Below are positions 16,140-23,140 of a stretch of DNA of 38,270 nt, piece by piece. The position numbers and the translations under genes are program-made. Source of the DNA: Amycolatopsis kentuckyensis (GTDB taxonomy: Bacteria > Actinomycetota > Actinomycetes > Mycobacteriales > Pseudonocardiaceae); NCBI RefSeq assembly GCF_002155975.1, contig NZ_MUMI01000186.1, forward strand, positions 1 through 38,270. The letters run 5' to 3'. The notes below the pieces were generated by a model. That model had not been told where the DNA came from and did not search any database. It saw only the letters and a list, made by a program, of their open reading frames with translations. Positions within the stretch are counted from its first letter, which is position 1. The number at the start of each line of letters is the position of its first letter.

Positions 16140-17113
16140 AGCCGGTGTTCCCATACCAGACCCTCTCCGGTGATGCAGACCTCGAGGTGGTCGCCGTAAC
16201 CATGGACGGTCGAGACTTGCCCTACTCCCGGATATCAAAGGGGGAGCGCACAGTCGCGCTGCATGAAGCAGGCCGAGCGGAATGGGACGTCGCCCGCCTT
16301 CAGTTGAAGGCCGGGCTTCGCGACGAGGAGTTCGAGGACGGTCCTTGGTCCGAAATCACCTGCTTGGCCATCCTCTCGGAACGCGCTACCAACGCGCGCA
16401 GCACTGCCCGACTGACCCCCGGTCGAGACGGATACTGGCACGGAGCGATCGAACTGGTCCACGATCGACACACCGATCGGGCCACACTCGCGCTAGCGGT
16501 CGTCGGCCAGGTCGACGGCATGCCCGGCCGAATCATCGGCGCGGCCGATAAAAATTGGTATATCGATCTGAAGTCCGTGACCCCCCGACGCCAACGCGAG
16601 GTCAACATCAGGCAAGTCGATTTCCGCGAGGGGCCTGAGGAATGGCTGCGGCCATTCAAGGACTCGCTATGGGTCGTCGAGACCGCGGGCGACGTCCCGA
16701 CCGTCTACTTGAACACCACAGGCGTCGAGGGATTGCTCGAGATGATCAACGGTACCGGCGGCTCTCCGATGGAAAAGCTGCTTCGCGAAACGACGTCCAG
16801 CCAGATCGCCCAGGACGCCTGGACCGCCATGTTCAACTCGGCCATCAGCGAACTCGACCTCGACGAAGACGGAACCCCGATCATGCCGGGCGGCTGGCGT
16901 GAGTCGGTTCTCCGCATGATGCTGCCGGATGTGCTGCCAGGCAGGCAGCTGACCGACGCCTTGTTCGACATCAACGACCGACGGGCGAGTGGTTCCGGCT
17001 GGCCGGAACTGCAGACCAGCATCCACTTCGCGGCGGGCAAGCGCAGCCAAGTCACCAAGAAGTTGACTGCGGCGGTCCGAAGCGTCCACCAAAACGAAAA
17101 AGGTGACGACTGA
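16136..17113 (+). CDS. Unknown protein of the GHKL/methyltransferase island
   Basis: A 325-residue protein I do not recognise. The first half looks beta-rich, with charged loops ('WDVARLQLKAGLRDEEFEDG', 'WYIDLKSVTPRRQREV'); the second half is helical and ends in a basic tail. No signal peptide, membrane segment or clear nuclease motif is visible. It starts inside the stop of the HTH-GHKL gene (GTGA) and its stop overlaps the next start (TGATG), so all three are made together and probably form a complex. Codons ATA, AAA, AAT and TAT appear here more than in the flanking genes, a sign of transfer. It could be the partner that reads DNA or passes the ATPase signal to a nuclease, but that is a guess. 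Confidence 0.78.
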   Translation: MKPVFPYQTLSGDADLEVVAVTMDGRDLPYSRISKGERTVALHEAGRAEWDVARLQLKAGLRDEEFEDGPWSEITCLAILSERATNARSTARLTPGRDGYWHGAIELVHDRHTDRATLALAVVGQVDGMPGRIIGAADKNWYIDLKSVTPRRQREVNIRQVDFREGPEEWLRPFKDSLWVVETAGDVPTVYLNTTGVEGLLEMINGTGGSPMEKLLRETTSSQIAQDAWTAMFNSAISELDLDEDGTPIMPGGWRESVLRMMLPDVLPGRQLTDALFDINDRRASGSGWPELQTSIHFAAGKRSQVTKKLTAAVRSVHQNEKGDD

Positions 17114-18018
17114 TGAGCCCCACCGCCGTCGACTTTCCGGACGTGCTGGGTCTTCTGTCTGACGCAGCCGTGACGAAGCACCTCAGCAGAGGTATCCAGT
17201 CGGGCCAAGAGAACCCGCCCCAGGCAGCACTTCGTCGAGCGGCCGTCATGCTGCCGGAAATCGAGACCCGGTGGGCCGTCGGGCCCGTCCGCGTACTGGT
17301 CGACGAAGCCATGAAACGCTTCGAGGACAGCCGGGCACGAGCCGACGCCTGGTTGGCGCCGCGGCTACACGCGACGCTGCGCATGACCCGGGCGGAGGCG
17401 GCCGACAGTCGACTGTGGAACTACCTCGCGATGCTCGTCGCTCCGGACTACGTCGTGTGGCGGCACGGAACGAACGCGCCCACCCGCCCGGCAAGGTTCA
17501 GCGGATCCCACTTCCTGCAGGCGTTCGCCCGCCTGTGGTGGGCCGCGGAACTGTTCCGAGACGGAGCAGACTACCAACCGGTGACGAGCGCTTTCGCCTA
17601 TCAGGACGTCGTGAACAGTGTGATGCGACTGGACGTGATCGACCACCGCCCCACGGCGGCGGCGATCATCCGCATCGTCGAGCGCCTCGCCTCCGAACAG
17701 GTCAAGAGCGCCTCCGACCAGATCAACGCCCTATCCAGAGCGGTCAACACAGCGGGCAGCACGCTGATCTTCGATGTCTTGGCGCCGGACGAGCCGGCGG
17801 ACAACGATGCTCTACGCGATTGGATCGCGGACTCGGAGCACGCGCCCGAGGTTCCGTGGGACCGTCTCCCCGACGGCCCGGCCGACGGCACTGTCGCCCT
17901 GGATTCGGTGAACGCGCTGGTGTCACTGTTCGAGAAGCTGCTCACGGAAGCTCCCCGCCGAGATCGGTCGAAGAAATTGAACGACGATTCGACGGAAACT
18001 ACGACCACAGCGCACTGA
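17113..18018 (+). CDS. Unknown helical protein, possibly DUF6339 family
   Basis: The 301-residue protein is almost wholly helical. The centre has a conserved-looking run 'WLAPRLHATLRMTRAEAADS' and 'LWNYLAMLVAPDYVVWRHG', followed by 'HFLQAFARLWWAAELFRDG', which recalls the DUF6339 family of actinobacterial proteins; I recall this only loosely. The C-terminal 60 residues are charged and probably disordered, ending in a Thr run. Translation is coupled to the preceding unknown gene (TGATG). The gene is part of the four-gene run from the GHKL ATPase to the first methyltransferase homolog, 21 bases away. The function is unknown; a structural or adaptor part of the complex is plausible. Confidence 0.78.
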   Translation: MSPTAVDFPDVLGLLSDAAVTKHLSRGIQSGQENPPQAALRRAAVMLPEIETRWAVGPVRVLVDEAMKRFEDSRARADAWLAPRLHATLRMTRAEAADSRLWNYLAMLVAPDYVVWRHGTNAPTRPARFSGSHFLQAFARLWWAAELFRDGADYQPVTSAFAYQDVVNSVMRLDVIDHRPTAAAIIRIVERLASEQVKSASDQINALSRAVNTAGSTLIFDVLAPDEPADNDALRDWIADSEHAPEVPWDRLPDGPADGTVALDSVNALVSLFEKLLTEAPRRDRSKKLNDDSTETTTTAH

Positions 18019-18039
18019 ACCGAGAACCGAGGGATCCAA

Positions 18040-19056
18040 ATGCCGAACACAGAATTTGATTTGAACCGTCCTTCCCAGCCCCGTAACCGCCTCACCTCTC
18101 TTGAGGTGTGCGCCGGCGCAGGTGGTCTCGCACTCGGCTTGGAACAAGCAGGCTTCGACCCTGTGGTTCTTATCGAGGAGCGCAAGGAGTCCTGCAACAC
18201 CTTGCGGCTCAATCGACCTGCCTGGGACGTCCGGCAGATGGACCTTCGCCATTTCGACCCGGCGGACGACACGCGCGTCTACGACGTCGACCTGTTGTCT
18301 GCGGGCCTGCCGCGGGTGAAGGCATCCGCGGCGAACAACCGCCCTCGAGGAGACGAGCTGGAACTGGAACTCCTCCAAGCGACAGTGTTGTTGGTGCTGG
18401 GTGTGCAGCCGCGAGCCCTGTTGATCGAGAACATGCCCGAACTGGTGACCAGCGACAAGTTCATCGCAGCGCGGAAGAAGGCCGAGGCAGAACTCGACAA
18501 CCTTGGCTACGTTTGGCAATGGCTTGTCGTCAACGCGTCCAACTACGGCGTGTCCCAGGAGCGCAAGCACGGTGTGTTGGTCGCGTTCAAAGACGGCGCA
18601 CCGGACTGCTTCGAGGCACCGCCCGAGGACCAGCCGCCGTTGTCGGTAGGGGAACTGCTGCGGGACTCCATGGCGTCTCGCGGTTGGCCCGAAGCAGAGG
18701 ATTGGGCAAGGATGGCCGACCGTCTGGCGCCGACCTTGGTCGGCGGCTCGTGGAATCGCGGTGGAGCGGACTTGGGGCCTTCCGGCTCGAAGAAGCGGTG
18801 GGCGACGATGGGTGTCAACGGTCGCACGGTCGCAGATTTCCCGCCGGGGCCGGACTTCGATTGGCGGCCCGAACTGGGCGAGGCGGGCGGGGTTCCCCTG
18901 ACCGTCGCGCAGGCAGCCACCCTCCAGGGCTTTCCGACAGAGTGGCAGTTCTGGGGCACCAAGACCCACCAGTACCGCCAGGTAGGCAATGCCACACCGC
19001 CACCTGTGGGACGAGCGCTCGGGTTGGCCATCCGAAGGGTCTTGGAAGGCCACTGA
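18040..19056 (+). CDS. Cytosine-5 DNA methyltransferase homolog lacking the catalytic Cys
   Basis: The 338-residue protein has the C5-methyltransferase frame: motif I 'LEVCAGAGGLALGLEQAGF' (SAM binding), motif VI-like 'LLIENMPELV' (Glu130), motif VIII-like 'YGVSQERKHG', a short target domain, and motifs IX-X 'TLQGFPTEWQF' and 'YRQVGNATPPPVGRA'. Motif IV, normally Pro-Cys with the nucleophile, reads 'LLSAGLPRVKASAA': residue 92 is Arg (codon CGG at 18313). The frame is intact and the rest well preserved, so this is a maintained variant rather than a decayed copy. It is probably unable to methylate and may recognise DNA or partner the intact enzyme downstream. GAGGGA precedes ATG 18040. Confidence 0.88.
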   Translation: MPNTEFDLNRPSQPRNRLTSLEVCAGAGGLALGLEQAGFDPVVLIEERKESCNTLRLNRPAWDVRQMDLRHFDPADDTRVYDVDLLSAGLPRVKASAANNRPRGDELELELLQATVLLVLGVQPRALLIENMPELVTSDKFIAARKKAEAELDNLGYVWQWLVVNASNYGVSQERKHGVLVAFKDGAPDCFEAPPEDQPPLSVGELLRDSMASRGWPEAEDWARMADRLAPTLVGGSWNRGGADLGPSGSKKRWATMGVNGRTVADFPPGPDFDWRPELGEAGGVPLTVAQAATLQGFPTEWQFWGTKTHQYRQVGNATPPPVGRALGLAIRRVLEGH

Positions 19057-19087
19057 CCGCGCCTACGTCGGATGGCCGACCACACGA

Positions 19088-19093
19088 TATAAG
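19088..19093 (+). promoter_or_regulatory. -10-like TATAAG before the active methyltransferase
   Basis: TATAAG lies eight bases before ATG 19102, in a 45-base gap without a ribosome-binding site. Transcription from it would start at or next to the A of the ATG, giving a leaderless mRNA, common in actinobacteria. No good -35 is seen. This would let the active methyltransferase be made apart from the rest of the operon. Confidence 0.4.
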
Positions 19094-19101
19094 CTCCACG
19101 C

Positions 19102-20241
19102 ATGCTCCCCGAACAGTCCGTTGCTTCCCAGCCGGGGCCCATCCACATGGTGGACCTCTTCGCAGGCCCCGGCGGGCTGGACGTCGCCGCGCATTGGCTG
19201 GGCCTGGTCGTGGACGGGATCGAGTGGGACGACAACGCCTGTGCCACTCGAACCAAGGCAGGACTGCGTACCCACCACGCCGACGTCCGAGCGCACAAGC
19301 CCACAGACTTCGAGAAAGCCACCGTCCTCGCAGGCGGTCCGCCCTGCCAGACCTACACAGTGGCGGGCGGCGGAGCCGGGCGCCGTGCGCTGGAGCAGGT
19401 GCTCGAATTCGTCAAACGCATGGCGGCGGGCGAAGACGTCAAAGAGAGCCTGGACGGACTCGACGACGAGCGGACGGGGCTGGTTCTGGAGCCACTCAGG
19501 TGGGCATTGGAGGCGGTGAAGGAGGAGCGCCCGTATGACGCCATCGTGTTGGAGCAGGTTCCTGCGGTTCTGCCCGTGTGGTACGCCGTCGGCGAGGCGC
19601 TGGCGAGTGTGGGCTACAAATCAGCCTGCGGGATCCTCCACACCGAGATGTTCGGCGTGCCTCAGACGCGGCGTCGAGCCATCCTGATCGCCCGGCGAGA
19701 CCGCAAGCCGAGCTTGCCGACGCCGACACACCAGCTGTACCGCAAAGGTCGTCCTGCGGACGCGGGAGATTTGGCCCTGTTGCCATGGGAAACCATGGGA
19801 AACGCAGTTTCCCGCGGGGTGCCTTACGTGGTGATCTCCAATTACGGCACCGGTGGCGACCCCAAAGCCCGCGGGCGACGCACCTCGGACGAACCTGCAG
19901 CCACCGTAACCGGCAAAGTCTCGCGGAACCGCCTAGTCACGCGCGACGAGCGCGAACTACCGAGGTTCAGTCTCCCCGAGGCAGGACGGCTGCAGACCTT
20001 TCCGATTGACTACCCGTGGGCCGGGGGTGACATATCCCAGCAGATCGGCAATGCCATCCCCCCTCGGCTGGCTGCGCACGTCCTTGCCTCAGCACTGGGG
20101 ATAAAGCTGGACCAAGAGGCGCTCGACAAGGCCGTGAACGACAAGTGGGAAGTCACCAAGGCCAGTAAGCCACTTGCCGTGAAACGGGAGACGACTCAGA
20201 GCGCCGATGCCTTCTCCAGAGAGCCCGCTTCGAACAGCTAG
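19102..20241 (+). CDS. Cytosine-5 DNA methyltransferase, catalytically intact
   Basis: This 379-residue protein shows the full motif order: motif I 'VDLFAGPGGLDVAAHWLG', motif IV 'LAGGPPCQTYT' with nucleophile Cys82, motif VI 'VLEQVP' (Glu151, with Gln in place of the usual Asn), motif VIII 'FGVPQTRRRAILI', motif IX 'PRFSLPEAGRLQTFP' and motif X 'QQIGNAIPPRLAAHV'. A lysine-rich tail of about 55 residues follows. It transfers a methyl group from SAM to C5 of cytosine in an unknown DNA sequence. The adjacent homolog lacks the Cys, so the two may form a heterodimer. Its TAG stop overlaps the stop of the convergent SCP2-like gene (CTAG) at the island edge. Confidence 0.93.
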   Translation: MLPEQSVASQPGPIHMVDLFAGPGGLDVAAHWLGLVVDGIEWDDNACATRTKAGLRTHHADVRAHKPTDFEKATVLAGGPPCQTYTVAGGGAGRRALEQVLEFVKRMAAGEDVKESLDGLDDERTGLVLEPLRWALEAVKEERPYDAIVLEQVPAVLPVWYAVGEALASVGYKSACGILHTEMFGVPQTRRRAILIARRDRKPSLPTPTHQLYRKGRPADAGDLALLPWETMGNAVSRGVPYVVISNYGTGGDPKARGRRTSDEPAATVTGKVSRNRLVTRDERELPRFSLPEAGRLQTFPIDYPWAGGDISQQIGNAIPPRLAAHVLASALGIKLDQEALDKAVNDKWEVTKASKPLAVKRETTQSADAFSREPASNS

Positions 20242-20849
20242 TCCACGGATGGCTTGGGGATGTCGAAGTAGCTCGAGAACCGCACCGCTGGGGCGTACTC
20301 GCCCTTGACCTTCACACGGCCCGTCACGAACATCGCTGCCACCGCCGCGTTGCCCGTGGCCATCCTGATGAAGTCGTCCACCGACAACGTGATCGTGGTG
20401 TCCGGGGTTCGGGACAGGTCCGTCGAGGACACGCACACGCCGTCCTCGATCACCGTCTGGAAACGGTCGTACCCGTCCTCGCCTGAGCCGTCTGAAAAGC
20501 GCCAAGAAACCACGAAATCCACGTGGCGGGCTCGGGTCGGCGAGAAATGCTCCGACATTCGGCGGAATATCTCGTCCAAGAACACCGCGCGCAACTCCGG
20601 GTGGTCCGCGATGGCCTTCAGCTGGTCGCGGGACGCCTTGCGGACCACGTCCACCAGGACGTCCGTCGACAACGAACTCAGCTCGATGCCGGCGCCCGCG
20701 GAGCCCAGCATGTGCAACGTTTCCAGGACCTGGGTGAACTGCTCCGGTGTCAGGCGGCCGATCACCAGCTTCTCCGCGAACGCGTTCACCACGTGGCCGC
20801 CGCGGGCACGGTGGGGGCGCGGGAGGCGCCATTTTGCGTTTCGGGGCAC
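20238..20849 (-). CDS. SCP2-like sterol/lipid-binding protein (copy 2)
   Basis: The 203-residue protein has a helical N-terminal half and a C-terminal SCP2-like half: 'VVSWRFSDGSGEDGYDRFQT', then 'TITLSVDDFIRMATGNAAV', 'MFVTGRVKVKGEYAPAVRFS' and 'FDIPKPS'. SCP2 domains hold sterols or fatty acyl chains. It is a clear paralog of the gene just upstream, 9 bases away in the same operon. GTG 20849 is used as start, but no ribosome site is visible, and GTG 20792 is possible. The position beside htdX-fabG4-fadA2 suggests a role in lipid handling. Its stop codon coincides with the right edge of the methyltransferase island. Confidence 0.82.
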   Translation of the reverse strand: MPRNAKWRLPRPHRARGGHVVNAFAEKLVIGRLTPEQFTQVLETLHMLGSAGAGIELSSLSTDVLVDVVRKASRDQLKAIADHPELRAVFLDEIFRRMSEHFSPTRARHVDFVVSWRFSDGSGEDGYDRFQTVIEDGVCVSSTDLSRTPDTTITLSVDDFIRMATGNAAVAAMFVTGRVKVKGEYAPAVRFSSYFDIPKPSVD

Positions 20850-20858
20850 GGGGACGGA

Positions 20859-21521
20859 CTATACGGGGTGCGGGAGGTCGAAGAATCCGATCAACCCCGC
20901 CGCGAAGGCCAGGTCGCCTTTGACTTTGATTCTTCCCGTGACGAACAACACCGCCGGGGTCGCTTGGTGGGTGATGAGGCGGAAGAAGTCGGCCGGGGCG
21001 ATGGTGATCGTCACCCTGGGGCGGCCGTGCATCTCCCGGCTCACCGTGCACGATCCGTGCGCGATCGTCGTCTCGTAGCGGTCGAAGCCGCCTTCGCCCA
21101 TTCCGCCCGACAGCCGCCAGTGGACCACCGCCTGGAGGTCGCGGGCCCTGTCCGGCCTGATGTGGGCGCCCATGCGGGCGAAGATCTCGTCCAGCACGCG
21201 CTCGCGCAGCGCCCGGTCCGCGACGACGCTCTCCAGCTGCGTGCGCGACGCCGAAGCCACCAACGACGCGAAGCGGGCCGGCTCGACCTTGCTGAGGTCG
21301 AACGCCGGCGCGCGCGAAGCCAGCGTGAGCAGGACCGTCAAGAAGCGGCGGAAGTCGTCCTTGCGGAGCTCGCCGGGGTCGATGGCTTCGACGAGCGTGT
21401 TGACGTCGAGGGCGTGGGCCTCCGGGCCCAGCGGGTCGAGCCGCTCCAGGGCGTCGAGCAGCGCCGCTCCACGGAGCTCCGCGATCCGATCGGCGCTGGT
21501 CATCCCGGCGTTTTCGGCCAT
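20859..21521 (-). CDS. SCP2-like sterol/lipid-binding protein (copy 1)
   Basis: The 220-residue protein consists of a helical N-terminal region (residues 1-110) and a C-terminal SCP2-like domain: 'VVHWRLSGGMGEGGFDRYET', 'TITIAPADFFRLITHQATPA' and 'LFVTGRIKVKGDLAFAAGL', ending 'FFDLPHP'. SCP2 folds bind lipids such as sterols and acyl-CoA in a hydrophobic tunnel. ATG 21521 is preferred because GAGAGGGG lies upstream at good spacing; GTG 21527 is in frame. It is the first gene of a two-gene operon of paralogs, transcribed away from a TetR gene across palindromes at 21539-21568. TetR control and a role in lipid metabolism are inferred. Confidence 0.84.
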   Translation of the reverse strand: MAENAGMTSADRIAELRGAALLDALERLDPLGPEAHALDVNTLVEAIDPGELRKDDFRRFLTVLLTLASRAPAFDLSKVEPARFASLVASASRTQLESVVADRALRERVLDEIFARMGAHIRPDRARDLQAVVHWRLSGGMGEGGFDRYETTIAHGSCTVSREMHGRPRVTITIAPADFFRLITHQATPAVLFVTGRIKVKGDLAFAAGLIGFFDLPHPV

Positions 21522-21538
21522 GGTCACCCCTCTCCCAG

Positions 21539-21568
21539 TTACCCGAGGGTAATACTACTTGCCAGTAG
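21539..21568. promoter_or_regulatory. Two palindromes between SCP2-like and TetR genes
   Basis: TTACCC-GA-GGGTAA (21539-21552) is a perfect 6-base-arm inverted repeat. CTACT-TGCC-AGTAG (21555-21568) follows at once. The second has the same arms and spacing as CTACT-CCCG-AGTAG at 24517-24530 in the fabG4/fadA2 promoter region, so one regulator, probably the adjacent TetR protein, may bind both. Confidence 0.7.
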
Positions 21569-21648
21569 GTAGGCGGGCAAGCGTGCCGAAATCACCCGCG
21601 CGTGGCAACGCCCGGTACCGTCTCCGGGCAGCAACGAGGAGGTCGAGC

Positions 21649-22305
21649 GTGTCAGAGGAAGATCAGCGTCCGCCCGAACGGGCCAGGCGGCTGCCGCGTG
21701 CCGTGCGCGAGCGGCAGATCCTGGACGCGGCCGTCCAGGTCTTCTCGCGCCACGGCTACCACGCCGCGTCGATGGACGAGATCTCCGACGTCGCCGGGGT
21801 CTCGAAGCCGATGATCTACACCTACCTCGGCTCCAAAGAGGACCTCTTCGGCGCGTGCATCCGCCGCGAGGCGACGCGGCTGCTCGAGGCCATCCAGGCC
21901 GGCGTGCAGCCCGACCTGCCGCCGGACATGCAGCTCTGGCACGGCCTGCGGTCCTTCTACCGCTTCGTCGCCGAGTACCGCGAGTCCTGGACGGTCCTGC
22001 ACCGCCAGGCCCTCACGGTCGGCGGGGCCTTCGCCGCGGAGATCACCGACATGCGGGCGCGGGCGATCCAGCTCGTCGCCGCGCTCGTGGTGTCCGCCGG
22101 CACCCGCAAGGGCGTCGGCGAACAGGCCGAGTTCTCCGGCGAAGGCCTGGCCGCGTCGCTGGTCGGGGGAGCCGAGTCGCTGGCCGACTGGGCCCTCGAC
22201 CACCCCGACATCTCCGACGGCGTCCTGGCCTCCTGGATGATGAACCTCGTCTGGCTCGGCTTCAACGACCTCATCGAGGGCGCGGTCTGGAAGCCGTCAG
22301 AGTGA
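21649..22305 (+). CDS. TetR family regulator of the fatty-acid gene cluster
   Basis: The 218-residue regulator starts at GTG 21649, preceded by GAGGAGG; the longer frame from 21559 would begin in the operator region. The helix-turn-helix spans about residues 25-70: 'ASMDEISDVAGVSKPMIYTY' and 'LGSKEDLFGACIRREA'. It sits where M. tuberculosis carries the TetR gene Rv0238, close to htdX (Rv0241c), fabG4 (Rv0242c) and fadA2 (Rv0243), so it is probably the local regulator of acyl chain metabolism. CTACT-N4-AGTAG sites occur both upstream of it and in the fabG4/fadA2 promoter gap. The gene ends inside htdX, overlapping by nine bases. Confidence 0.88.
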   Translation: MSEEDQRPPERARRLPRAVRERQILDAAVQVFSRHGYHAASMDEISDVAGVSKPMIYTYLGSKEDLFGACIRREATRLLEAIQAGVQPDLPPDMQLWHGLRSFYRFVAEYRESWTVLHRQALTVGGAFAAEITDMRARAIQLVAALVVSAGTRKGVGEQAEFSGEGLAASLVGGAESLADWALDHPDISDGVLASWMMNLVWLGFNDLIEGAVWKPSE

Positions 22306-23139
22306 GCTGATCGTGCCCTCCAGGTGCGGCTTCGACTTGCTCCACAGCTCGAACGCCCACCCGTCGCCGACCGGCCACGACGTGAAGCCCGCCTTGGCCG
22401 GCAGCAGCACCGGCTGCTTGAAGCGGACGTCCACGGTGAACGCCTCCGGCAGGCGGCCTTCGAACGCGGCCAGCGCGTGGGCCTTCGTCCACATGCCGTG
22501 GGCGATCGCCGCCGGGAAGCCGAACAGGCGGGCCGTCAGCGGGTGCAGGTGGATCGGATTGCGGTCGCCCGAGACCTCCGCGTAGCGCCGCCCGATGTCG
22601 CCCGGGACGCGCCAGATCGCGTCCGGGGTCGGCGGGGCCAGCTGCTCACGCCGCGACGAAGACCCGGAACCCGGGCCGCGACGCAGGTACGTGCTGACGT
22701 CGGACCACACGAGGTGATCACCCACCCAAGCCTCGCTGACGACGTCGAACTGACGCCCCTTCTCGTGCGGACGCAGGTTCTCCGCCCGCACGCGCACGGT
22801 CAGCGGCTCGCCCACCCGCAGCGCGCGGTGCTGGGTGATCCGGTTCGCCACGTGCACCATGCCGAGCAGCGGGAACGGGAAGCCCGGCTCGGTCATCAGC
22901 GCCATCTGCAGCGGGAACGCCAGCATGTGCGGGTACGTCGCCGGCAGCTCGTCGCTCAGCCGGAAGCCGCACACCGTGTTGTACGCGGCCAGGTGGGCCG
23001 GGTCGACGACGACGCCCGTGCGCACCAGCTCCGTGTCCGGCAGTTCGCCGCCCGACGGCTTGCGCAGGACGCCGCCGAGCAGCGCCTTCGGGTACAGCGT
23101 GGCCAGGCTCGGCGTGCTGTCGAGTTCGCGGATCGCCAC
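22297..23139 (-). CDS. htdX: MaoC-like (R)-3-hydroxyacyl dehydratase
   Basis: The 280-residue double hot-dog protein has a degenerate N-terminal half and a C-terminal catalytic half with 'YAEVSGDRNPIHLHPLTAR' and 'FPAAIAHGMW', where Asp and His are the hydratase dyad. Its length equals that of M. tuberculosis HtdX (Rv0241c), and gene order matches. It dehydrates 3-hydroxyacyl thioesters (ACP or CoA) in fatty-acid or mycolate-like elongation. GTG 23139 lies one base after the fabG4 stop, so the two are one operon. The last nine bases overlap the convergent TetR gene. Confidence 0.9.
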   Translation of the reverse strand: MAIRELDSTPSLATLYPKALLGGVLRKPSGGELPDTELVRTGVVVDPAHLAAYNTVCGFRLSDELPATYPHMLAFPLQMALMTEPGFPFPLLGMVHVANRITQHRALRVGEPLTVRVRAENLRPHEKGRQFDVVSEAWVGDHLVWSDVSTYLRRGPGSGSSSRREQLAPPTPDAIWRVPGDIGRRYAEVSGDRNPIHLHPLTARLFGFPAAIAHGMWTKAHALAAFEGRLPEAFTVDVRFKQPVLLPAKAGFTSWPVGDGWAFELWSKSKPHLEGTISSL

Positions 23140-23140
23140 G

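Larger units (their letters stand above)
13428..20241 (+). other. Candidate genomic island: Vsr, HTH-GHKL ATPase, two unknowns, two cytosine methyltransferases
   Basis: Six plus-strand genes fill this 6.8-kb block. Base composition is visibly lower in GC than the flanks and codons avoided elsewhere appear (ATA, AAA, AAT, TAT, for example around 16230 and 16550). GCTAG occurs at 13423-13427, carrying the fxsA stop, and at 20237-20241, carrying both the last island stop and the convergent SCP2-like stop. If the island is removed, fxsA and the SCP2-like gene would meet with a four-base CTAG stop overlap, the arrangement seen at five other places in the window. No integrase, transposase or tRNA is present. 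Boundaries and mobility are inference. Confidence 0.6.

Noticed and set aside
16136..17113. Possible PD-(D/E)XK nuclease motif in 'WYIDLKS'
   Set aside because: The spacing and preceding Asp of the nuclease fold are not visible; calling it a nuclease would be speculation.
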